DNA from: Undibacterium parvum
GTDB lineage: Bacteria; Pseudomonadota; Gammaproteobacteria; Burkholderiales; Burkholderiaceae_D
Assembly: GCF_003955735.1 (NCBI RefSeq)
Contig: NZ_CP034464.1
Location: 124,001-188,000 of the forward strand
DNA length: 64,000 bases
Direction: 5' to 3'
A program made the translations under genes and the position numbers. Under the pieces are notes generated by a model. The model did not search any database. It was not told where the DNA came from and worked only from the letters and a program-made list of their open reading frames with translations. Shown in pieces: positions 25,635 through 33,500 of this stretch. Position 1 is the stretch's first letter; the number at the start of each line of letters is the position of its first letter.

Positions 25635-26426
25635 TTGATCAATTTTGCGAAAAACTTAGGCTCAGCTAGCTGTGTTGCGATTTTATTTTGTTTAGCCAGC
25701 CAGGCCTATGCGGTTGAGAAAGTCGAGCTATACGGCGATAGCGCCTATCCACCGTATAGCTTTGTCGAAGATGGTCAATTCAAAGGTCTGTACATAGACA
25801 TACTGCAGGCAGCCGCCAAACGACTGCTTGCAGACTATGCGATAGAGCTGATCCCCGTGCCCTGGAAGCGCGGTCTCGCCTATATGGAAAGCGGGCGCGG
25901 CTTGGCGCTGTTCCCGCCGGGTTTAAAAAAGGAACGCGATTATATTGCGCCCTATTCTGTGCCCTTGTTTCGCGAAACCGTAGTGGTGTTTTGCAACGAG
26001 GAAGTGATGCAGTCGCACCCCAAGCGCTTCCCCGAGGATTTTATCGGTCGTATCATGGGCGTCAACGCCGGCTTTCTCTTATCGGAGCGACTCACACAGG
26101 CCGCCAAGGCTGGCCAAATTGAAATAGATCCGGCCCCAAATAATGACTCCAATCTCAAGAAGCTGGCAATCAAACGCATAGATTGTTATGTCAGCGACCG
26201 CGGCGCCGCGCTCTACTCGGCCAAACAATTACGCAGCAAGGATGGCAATTTCACTCTGGAATTACAAGAAGCGGCAATCTTATCTGGCGAAAATACCTAC
26301 CTCGGTTACAGCCGCCACTACCAGGCGCCGTACAAACAAGACTTTATCAAAAAAATGGATGCGACCCTCACCGACATGAAGAGCAAGGGCGAGATCGACA
26401 AGATCATCAAGGCCTATTTCAATTAA
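25635..26426 (+). CDS. Periplasmic solute-binding protein (family 3) after chemoreceptor
   Basis: A 263-aa exported protein with a signal peptide ending ASQAYA near residue 26. VELYGDSAYPPYSFVEDGQF and KGLYIDILQAAAKRL are the classic start of bacterial family-3 solute-binding proteins (amino acids, opines). WKRGLAYMESGRGLALFPPG places it near the amino-acid/polar-ligand group without transporter genes. The start is a TTG immediately after the receptor's TAA, with GGAAG about 10 nt before it, so translation is likely coupled. No ABC permease or ATPase is adjacent, so it may present a ligand to the chemoreceptor (inference). Confidence 0.85.
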   Translation: MINFAKNLGSASCVAILFCLASQAYAVEKVELYGDSAYPPYSFVEDGQFKGLYIDILQAAAKRLLADYAIELIPVPWKRGLAYMESGRGLALFPPGLKKERDYIAPYSVPLFRETVVVFCNEEVMQSHPKRFPEDFIGRIMGVNAGFLLSERLTQAAKAGQIEIDPAPNNDSNLKKLAIKRIDCYVSDRGAALYSAKQLRSKDGNFTLELQEAAILSGENTYLGYSRHYQAPYKQDFIKKMDATLTDMKSKGEIDKIIKAYFN

Positions 26427-26467
26427 TCAGCCCAGCGCCAGTCCGCAATTGAGCACTTCTCGTAGAT

Positions 26468-28768
26468 TCACTTACGCTTAGTCTTCGGCGCTGCGGCACT
26501 CACTGTCGTACTCACTGTCGTACTCAATACCGCCCCGCGCACTTCAAACTTCACCTGATCTAGCAGCTTGCCCTGGCTATCAACTAGCTGTAGCACATGC
26601 TTACCTGGCCACGGCATCCAATCTATGCTCAGCGCAGTCTGGCTAGCCTGGTTTGCTGTACTGGCCTTGGCTGGCGCTTTGCCATCGAGCAGCCACGCAG
26701 CCTGCTTGACGCCTTGCGCAGCAAAACGTATGCGCTGACGCTCGGGCGGGATATCCGGATCTAGCGCCACCAGCATGCCTGCGGTGGGATACGCAATCAG
26801 CGGCCGGATTTGATCGGGATGCGCGATGCCAATCAGGCTTTGCTCGGTACCGGCTAAAAAGTATTCAGTACGCGCCGCTTCCAAAGCGCCCTCGTAGACG
26901 ATCGCTTGAGCCAGCACGCCTGCGGGAAGCTGCATGGGGCTAGTGGCGGCGGGATTAGATTTGGCAGCGAGCTTATTGTCTAGCTTATTGGCCACCGAAT
27001 TTGCCAGCTTATGTTGATGCAGGTAGTGCATGACTTCTTGCCAGATCGGTGCCGCACCGGTGACGCCAGAGACATCCCACATCGGTGCGCCCGAGGCATT
27101 GCCGACCCAGACCCCGACGGTATAACGCTCAGAATAGCCGACACACCAGTTGTCGCGCATGTCTTTTGAGGTGCCAGTTTTTACCGCAGCCCAGATGCGG
27201 GTGGCCAAGGCACTCTCCAGTCCGAAGGTGGTGGCGCGCGCTGCTCTATCGGACAAAATATCGCTGATAATAAAGGCAGCGCCAGCATCCATCACCACGA
27301 TAGGCTTGACTGCTAACGGATCTTTATCGCTAATGCGTGGGCTAGTGTAACGCCCTTGATTAGCTAAAGTGCGGTAAGCATTGGTCAAGGCCAGCAGGCT
27401 GACATCGGCGCTGCCTAGCGCCAGGCTGTAGCCGTAATAATCGCCCGATTCGCGCAGGCCAAAACCGAGTTGCTGCAAGCGCCGGAAAAACAATTCTGGC
27501 GTGACCGTGACCAGAGTGCGCACCGCCGGAATATTTAAGGATGAGGCGAGCGCAGTACGCACACTAACCAAGCCCTTAAAATGCTTGTCATAGTTTTGCG
27601 GAATATACAGACCCGATGCGGTCGGCAAATTCACCGCTGCATCATCGAGGATAGAAGCGGCGGTCAGGAATTTTTTCTCTAGCGCCAGTTCATACAGAAA
27701 AGGTTTTAAGGTCGAACCAGCCTGACGCAAAGCCTGCACCCCATCGACTTGCCCGGCATCCGACAAGGCCCCGCTAGAGCCTACCCAAGTGAGCACATCG
27801 CCGCTCTGATTATCGATCACCAGCACCGCACCGTCTTCCACATTTCTATCCACCAGCGCCGACAAGTGACGCACCAGGGCATCGCGCGCAAAGGCTTGGC
27901 TAGCACCGTCTAGGGTGGATCGAATTACCGTTACAGAAGGATACGCAGCAAACAATTTGCGCGCCAGATGCGGGGCTAATTGCGGCCCGCTGATAGTGCG
28001 CGCCACATCTGATTTAGCCGTCAGGCGGGCAAAATACTGGGTACTCTGCCCTTCTAAATTCGCGCAAAATTGCGGCAAACCTTGCTCTTTCAAACTGGCA
28101 CAGGCGCGCTCCGCCACCTTGGCGACGCTGGCATTGGGCCCGCGTATCAGGGCCACCGCAATCGCCGCCTCTATCTTATCGAGCCCGCTAGGGTGTTTAT
28201 CAAACATCACGCGCGACAAGGCGTGTACGCCCACCAGCTCGCCCTTAAACGCCACCAGATTCAGATAGGCTTCCAGAATTTGATCCTTGCGCCAGCTTTG
28301 CTCCAGCCACTGCGCCACCAGCGCCTGCGTGATCTTTTGGCTGGCAGTGCGCGCCGTGGCTTTACGCCGTAAATCTTCCTCCAGCAAACCGGCCAACTGC
28401 ATGGTAATGGTAGAAGCGCCACGGGTTTTTTTATTCCACAGGTTACCCCAGGCCGCGCCCGCTACCGCGTTCCAGTCGACCCCGCCATGCTGGTAAAAGC
28501 GTTTGTCTTCCGAAGCGATCAAAGCCATGCGCAAGGCCGGCGAGACATCCTCCAGCCTGACCCAGGCCAGCTTGCGCTCTTTGGGATTGATGCGCTGCTG
28601 ATGAATCACGACTCCATTGCGGTCAAGCAAAACCGCATCGGAAGACTGGTAGGCTAGCTGCACCTCTTTAAAGCTAGGGATCGCCAGCGCGCTGCTATGC
28701 CAGCTAGCCAATACGAAAACAGCGACGGCCAATCTACGCGGTAACGTCAGTAAAAAATTCAAGTACAT
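26468..28768 (-). CDS. pbpC: Penicillin-binding protein 1C
   Basis: A bifunctional peptidoglycan synthase of about 766 aa anchored by an N-terminal signal-anchor. Glycosyltransferase-51 motifs EDKRFYQHGGVDW and GASTITMQLAGLL (near 120) are present. The transpeptidase has SxxK as STLK (near 352), SLN as SSLN and KTGTS (near 529). A C-terminal BiPBP_C-type beta domain ends the protein, with a repeat-rich STTVSTTV tail. I prefer the ATG at 28768 to the GTG at 28804 because the latter is the edge nucleotide of repeat D. pbpC is usually next to the alpha-2-macroglobulin gene; here three genes and several repeats separate them. Confidence 0.92.
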   Translation of the reverse strand: MYLNFLLTLPRRLAVAVFVLASWHSSALAIPSFKEVQLAYQSSDAVLLDRNGVVIHQQRINPKERKLAWVRLEDVSPALRMALIASEDKRFYQHGGVDWNAVAGAAWGNLWNKKTRGASTITMQLAGLLEEDLRRKATARTASQKITQALVAQWLEQSWRKDQILEAYLNLVAFKGELVGVHALSRVMFDKHPSGLDKIEAAIAVALIRGPNASVAKVAERACASLKEQGLPQFCANLEGQSTQYFARLTAKSDVARTISGPQLAPHLARKLFAAYPSVTVIRSTLDGASQAFARDALVRHLSALVDRNVEDGAVLVIDNQSGDVLTWVGSSGALSDAGQVDGVQALRQAGSTLKPFLYELALEKKFLTAASILDDAAVNLPTASGLYIPQNYDKHFKGLVSVRTALASSLNIPAVRTLVTVTPELFFRRLQQLGFGLRESGDYYGYSLALGSADVSLLALTNAYRTLANQGRYTSPRISDKDPLAVKPIVVMDAGAAFIISDILSDRAARATTFGLESALATRIWAAVKTGTSKDMRDNWCVGYSERYTVGVWVGNASGAPMWDVSGVTGAAPIWQEVMHYLHQHKLANSVANKLDNKLAAKSNPAATSPMQLPAGVLAQAIVYEGALEAARTEYFLAGTEQSLIGIAHPDQIRPLIAYPTAGMLVALDPDIPPERQRIRFAAQGVKQAAWLLDGKAPAKASTANQASQTALSIDWMPWPGKHVLQLVDSQGKLLDQVKFEVRGAVLSTTVSTTVSAAAPKTKRK

Positions 28769-28803
28769 AGTTTGTGCATTGATGAAAACTTTCAAATCGA
28801 TCA

Positions 28804-28861
28804 CGCAGTATCCATGCGGGTTTCAAGACATTTCTGGCTTGGAAGGCGCATGGATACTGCG
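28804..28861. repeat. Palindromic repeat family, copy D
   Basis: Perfect 15-bp arms CGCAGTATCCATGCG (28804-28818) and CGCATGGATACTGCG (28847-28861). Compared with copies A and C, both arms have changed together (CATATTCC to CAGTATCC). Ten bp further right is GGGAACTTCTAAA (28872-28884), the terminal tag of the 122-bp palindrome. It lies in the leader of pbpC. Confidence 0.85.
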
Positions 28862-28970
28862 CGAGGCATTTGGGAACTTCTAAATCTGAGTAATGATAGG
28901 TAACATCGTTCACAACATCGTTCGTACTATGTTCGCGATATGGATGAGTCCTTACATTGACAAAAACGGT

Positions 28971-29390
28971 TCAACATCTGCGCGCCCTATTTTGCAAAGC
29001 GAGGAGTTCATTCATCGCTTGTTGCGCACTTTCTAGCGGCACGAAGAGATGATCGTGGTAAGCACCAGCCACCACATTACAACTGATACCAGCATCCCCC
29101 AAAGCGGTGGCGAAGGCGGCAGTTAAACCGACGGCCTGCAGATCTGAGTGCACCGTCAAGGTAATCCAGGCACAGAAAAAAAGTGGCTGCAGCCCGTAAC
29201 GTTGCGCATCCTGCTCTGCCATGATGACGGACAGGCCTTCCGGCTCATGGATAGACGCCACGATCAGAGCGGGATCTAGCACTTGGTATACTTGATCCCG
29301 CGCTATCGAGGCAAACACAAACACGCCGGGATTAAGCACAGGCTGCATGCTTTTGAGGAGTTGATTCAGATCAGAGATGGGCTGCGTCAT
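28971..29390 (-). CDS. ACT-domain protein co-transcribed with guanidine exporter
   Basis: A 139-aa cytoplasmic protein of the ACT_3/COG3602 type. Paired ACT-like halves are seen: PGVFVFASIARDQVYQVLDP with EGLSVIMAEQDAQRYGLQ, and AWITLTVHSDLQAVGLTAAF with GISCNVVAGAYHDHLFVP. ACT domains bind small ligands, mostly amino acids. The start at 29390 has TAGGAAT upstream and lies 11 bp after the gdx stop, in the same direction, so it is in the gdx operon under the guanidine-II riboswitch. The ligand is unknown; guanidine-related or arginine-related compounds are attractive but unproven. Confidence 0.85.
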   Translation of the reverse strand: MTQPISDLNQLLKSMQPVLNPGVFVFASIARDQVYQVLDPALIVASIHEPEGLSVIMAEQDAQRYGLQPLFFCAWITLTVHSDLQAVGLTAAFATALGDAGISCNVVAGAYHDHLFVPLESAQQAMNELLALQNRARRC

Positions 29391-29401
29391 ACAGATTATT
29401 C

Positions 29402-29719
29402 CTAGGCTGCGGTCGTCATTTTCAAGCCTATGATGCCGATCACGATCAGACCCAGACTCAGCATTCGACCGAGATTGGCGGCCTCGCCGAACAAGGCTAT
29501 GCCGAGTAGTGCAGTGCCGACCGCGCCGACACCCACCCACACCGCGTAGGCAGTGCCTACCGGCAGCGACTTCATGGCGATGCTCAGCAACACGATGCTA
29601 ATTTGCATCGCCACCAAAGTGATGACACTAGGCCACAGACGCGTAAAGCCCTCGGTGTATTTAAGCCCTATGGCCCAGACAATTTCAAATAGCCCCGCGA
29701 TGATTAAGATTAGCCAATT
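29402..29719 (-). CDS. gdx: Guanidinium exporter Gdx (SugE), SMR family
   Basis: A 105-aa small multidrug-resistance protein with four transmembrane helices. It starts [20 protein letters not shown] with the conserved Glu13-type residue of the SMR pore, followed by [12 protein letters not shown] and [20 protein letters not shown], which are specific to the Gdx/SugE branch rather than EmrE. Family members exchange guanidinium for protons as dual-topology dimers. The ATG at 29719 has GGAG 9 nt upstream. The upstream guanidine-II riboswitch independently supports the substrate. Confidence 0.95.
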   Translation of the reverse strand, partial: NWLILIIAGLFEIVWAIGLKYTEGFTRLWPSVITLVAMQISIVLLSIAMKSLPVGTAYAVWVGVGAVGTALLGIALFGEAANLGRMLSLGLIVIGIIGLKMTTAA

Positions 29720-29737
29720 CATAAAAAACTCCAAAAT

Positions 29738-29787
29738 GTCGGGGCCGTCCCCGCGATGAAGAAGAGCGCCGGGGTCGTCCCCAGCGC
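29738..29787 (-). promoter_or_regulatory. Guanidine-II (mini-ykkC) riboswitch
   Basis: On the minus strand two small hairpins occur in tandem, each with a C/G stem and an ACGR tetraloop. The distal one is GGGGACGACCCC (29771-29782, extended by GCGC/GCGC arms to 29766-29787). The proximal one is CGGGGACGGCCCCG (29740-29753). The linker is about 12 nt. The proximal hairpin ends 7 nt before the GGAG ribosome site of gdx, the standard arrangement for translational control. This matches the guanidine-II class, which forms a loop-loop dimer on guanidinium binding and exposes the ribosome site. Confidence 0.95.
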
Positions 29788-29813
29788 GGGTGTTGAAATA
29801 CCAAAACCGTTTG

Positions 29814-29871
29814 CGCAGTATCCATGCGGCTTACAGGGTGTTTTAGGCTGGTGAGGCGCATGGATACTGCG
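29814..29871. repeat. Palindromic repeat family, copy E
   Basis: Perfect 15-bp arms CGCAGTATCCATGCG (29814-29828) and CGCATGGATACTGCG (29857-29871), identical to the arms of copy D. The outer flanks (CCAAAACCG and CGTTTTGTGG) extend the pairing imperfectly. It lies 27 bp upstream of the guanidine riboswitch and may be within the same transcript. Confidence 0.85.
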
Positions 29872-29889
29872 TGATCGTTTTGTGGTTTT

Positions 29890-29968
29890 GTAGATTGGGC
29901 TAGCGCCGCAGCAAGCCAACAACCCTTTAAATAATGGTTGATATGCTGGGTTTTAAAGCCCAGCCTAC
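29890..29968. repeat. Short inverted-repeat element, GTAG-type ends
   Basis: GTAGATTGGGCT at 29890-29901 and AGCCCAGCCTAC at 29957-29968 form 12-bp imperfect terminal inverted repeats around a 55-bp AT-rich centre. The right end sequence recurs at 30531-30542, on the other side of the DUF5063 gene. Confidence 0.6.
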
Positions 29969-29974
29969 CCACGA

Positions 29975-30424
29975 TCACTGTTCAACTTCAAGGCAATGAA
30001 CATAGAACTGAAGGCTGCGCATATGCGCTCTCCAATGCATATTGAAACTTTCCAACAAATGCCAGCTTGCCATATCCTCAGATTCATTTTGATACGACCA
30101 ATAGATTTTTTTCAAATCATCGATTATGTCGGTTACGTCATCTATTGCATCACCAACATTTACCTTACTTTGCCCAATGTTTATTGTGACGTTCTCAGCA
30201 ACGTTGTAATAACCCCAGCGGGGAAATGCTCGCTGTGCTGCTCGCCGAATAGCTGGATAATCGTTCTCTGGAATTTCCTTGCCAACGGGCGGATCGCTAG
30301 GTTTTATTTCTGTTATTTGCCAAGCAAGTTGATCTAACAAAGACAAAAATTTATCGTCCTTAAAAACTATATCGTTTCTCATCACAAGTTCTATGAGTTC
30401 ATCTATTGTTTGCCAAATCGTCAT
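29975..30424 (-). CDS. DUF5063-like protein, low-GC cassette
   Basis: A 149-aa cytoplasmic protein. WGYYNVAENV with the acidic VGDAIDDVTDIIDDLKKIY and the tail SFNMHWRAHMRSLQFYVHCL fit the DUF5063 pattern of unknown function. I use the ATG at 30424; a TTG frame reaches 30460. The gene is visibly richer in A/T than its neighbours. It is bracketed by two copies of AGCCCAGCCTAC and sits between genes that are usually adjacent, all of which point to acquisition. No promoter or partner was identified. Confidence 0.7.
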   Translation of the reverse strand: MTIWQTIDELIELVMRNDIVFKDDKFLSLLDQLAWQITEIKPSDPPVGKEIPENDYPAIRRAAQRAFPRWGYYNVAENVTINIGQSKVNVGDAIDDVTDIIDDLKKIYWSYQNESEDMASWHLLESFNMHWRAHMRSLQFYVHCLEVEQ

Positions 30425-30516
30425 ATGAAAGCAGCTAAAGTTATTCAAATTTTCAAACAATGAAGGAAACAGAGTGGTCTAAAAACTGACTGAGCTCTGA
30501 ATCTTCACAGAATAAT

Positions 30517-30542
30517 TAGCCGGGCTTTCCAGCCCAGCCTAC
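30517..30542. repeat. Second AGCCCAGCCTAC end with hairpin
   Basis: GGGCT-TTCC-AGCCC hairpin (30522-30535) runs into AGCCCAGCCTAC (30531-30542), the same 12-mer in the same orientation as at 29957. It lies 15 bp after the alpha-2-macroglobulin stop and could also act as a weak transcript end. Confidence 0.55.
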
Positions 30543-30557
30543 GATGCTACACCTGGC

Positions 30558-33500
30558 CTACTTCACACTCATCCCCGCATTCGGTGACTCGCCAAACATC
30601 TCTGGTGCGTACATGGCTTCTACCCTGGTTTGCGGCAGTTTGAATTCGCCGACGTTGTTTAAACGCATGGTGTAAGAGATGCTGAATTTGCCCTTAGGTA
30701 CGAACTGGTAATAGGCGCGATACGATTCAAAGCTGCGCTCTTCATAGGCCATCCAGGCTGCGCTGTAATCGGGCTCGCTGCTGACGACGCCAGTAGCGTT
30801 GGCGGCAATCGCTGAATCGCGCCCCAGACCAGAACCCAAGAGACTGGCACCACCGGGTATCGGGTCAGTCAGCACCACCCAGGTCATGTCGGTCTGGGCA
30901 TCGACATCGATATTGACGCGCAGGATGTCGCCACGGCTGTATTTGCCTTTCTCTTTTTGCTCGATCGCCTGCACGGTTTTAGTGATGCGGTAACCGCTAC
31001 TGAACGGCGCTTTGAGCGTGACTGCCGCCAGCGACTGCAGCGTCACCCAGGGCTTGCCCTTGCCTTCGTGACTGAGCTTGATGCTGTCGGTGGCGCTGCC
31101 TGCTGCCGGCCATGGCAGCATTAGTTTGCCGCCACTAGTCGGGCCCCAGTTGTAGGTCTGCACAGGGCCGCTGACGGCGGCCATTTGCAGATTAGCCTTG
31201 CTGCTACCGGCGACTTTTTCGGTCTCAAACTTAAGCGCAAATTTCTCCATCGCCAGGCTGCCCCAGACATTGGCGGTGGTCGACATCCAGTGACCGCGTA
31301 CCTGCCTTTGGATAGAACCGGTCACCAGTTTCGACATATCGTCGGCCCAGGCTGGATTATTCAGCGTCACCAGAATCAGGCGATTGGCGCTGTTGTCGCT
31401 ATTGCCCATCAGCCACCACCAGTAATCGTCTTGCTCATTCGAGAAGCCCATGCGAGTGCCCTGGTAGTTCAGGCGCGCACGCAAAATTTGCTCGGCTTCT
31501 TTTAAGTAAGCTGCGCGCTTAGCTATAGCAGGCGTGTTTTGCAAGATTGCCAGCCAGTCGATCACGGCCGAAGTCGGCCACAGATTCGGGTTGATCTGTA
31601 TCGAGCCCAACATGCGCTCCTGCACCTGACCGTAACGTGACAGCGCTTCTAGCGCCGCCAGTTTGCGCACTTCCAGATCTTTTTTCGGTGACCAGAAGTC
31701 GCGCGTGATCTTGCCTTCAACAAAGGCTGCCAGACCTTGCAGCATCTTGTTGCGGCTGGCATCGGGCACGGCATAATTGGCTTCGTGCGTGGCCGAGATC
31801 AGGTAAGCGGTTAAGCTATCGCTACCACGGTTAGCGCTGCTTTCACCCGGCGGGTAGTAATATGCCAGACCATCGCCATCGAGATAACTAGGCAAGTCAC
31901 TCGCCACTTTTTGCCATTGCGCAGCATCACGCATGCCTATCGCACGCGAGGTCTTTTGCTCCAGACAAGAGTAAGGATAATCGTTGAAATACTTGCGTAT
32001 CCCCTCTTGCGATCCGGCCAGACTAGGCATCAGAGAAATCGCCACCCCACCGCGCCCCGGCAAGCCATCGGCCGGCTGGATAATTGGCATACTGAGCGCC
32101 TTATCAAGCTGCATCAAGCTCGCTTGCTGCACCGTGACTGGCACCGCAGGCACCACACGCTGGGTAAATTTCAAGGCGTCTTTGACGCCAGCGCCACCCT
32201 GCTCTTGCGCTTTGAGTTCCCACACCAGTTGTTGCTTATCCTCTGGCAGCGCCGATACTGGCACTGTCACGTTCCAGTTAACTTCGCGCGCTTCGCCCGC
32301 TGGTATCGCGATGTTTTGTTTAGGCAGCTCGGCGGCCAAGCCCGTCACCGTGGCCGCTACTTGCACCTGCATCGCGCGGGTGGTGGTGTTTCTGAGTGTC
32401 AGCATGGCAGTAAACACATCGCCCTCACGCACCAGCGGCGGCAGACCAGAGATGATTTGCAAATCCTGAGTGGCGCGGATACTGGCACTGCCAGTACCGA
32501 ACAGGCCCTCACCATTCAAGGCGATCGCCACGATCTTAAAGCTGGTCAAAGCATCGTTCAGCGGCACGTCGATCTGGGCGCGACCATTGGCGTCGAGGAT
32601 CAGCACTGGTTTCCACAACAAGAGCGTATCGAACAGCTCGCGGGTTGAGGATTTACCACCGCCACCACCTGCCGCTACCGCCTTGCGGCCATAATGGCGT
32701 TTGCCAATTACCTGCATCTGCGCGGTGGCGGTCTCGACTCCGTAACTGCGTCTTTGCAGCATGGCGCTCAATAGATCCCAACTACCATTCGGTTGCAACT
32801 CGAGCAGGGCTTCATCCACCGCCGCGATGGCGACTTCGGCACCGGCGGCTGGTTTGCCATTGGGCAGCAATACTTGTACCGTGGCTTTGGCACTGGTGCG
32901 AATAGCGTAAGTCGTCTTGTCGGTAGTGACCGTAACAGCTAGTTTATGCGCAGCAGTGCCTACTGTAATTTCTGCGATACCGTATTTATAAGCGGGCTTA
33001 GCCAGATCCACCGTGGCGCTCGGGTCTTGATATTCGCGGAATTCACTCCACCAATTCAGCGGTTCTTTCCAGCCCCAGGTGAAGAAAGAATACCAGGGCA
33101 CTTCGCGCATGCGGCCACGCACTGCCAAGACCGAGACAAACACGTTAGGACCATATTCGGCCTTAATCGGCACTTGAATACTAGGGTCGCGGCCATTGAG
33201 TTGCACCAGCATGGTCTCGATCACGCCTTCGCGCTCTATCGCCACCAGCGCTGTGGCATAGCGGAAAGGCATACGCACCTGGAAGCTGGCGGTCTCACCG
33301 GCTTCATAGTGCTTACGCTCGGGCAGCACATCCATGCGATCCTGATTTTCACCATCGAACCAGATTTCGCCACGGCCAGTCACCCAGGCTGAGGTTTTAG
33401 CCGTGGCTGGCTTACCGTTCTCGTCTTTGGCTTTGGCCAAAATCTCTATATTGCCAGGCTCGCTCAGGCTGGCCTCGCAGATAAACAGGCCGCGCTCATC

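Noticed and set aside
26497..26521. Short tandem repeat at the 3' end of pbpC
   Set aside because: Two units only, in frame, encoding a Ser/Thr/Val tail; common in low-complexity termini.
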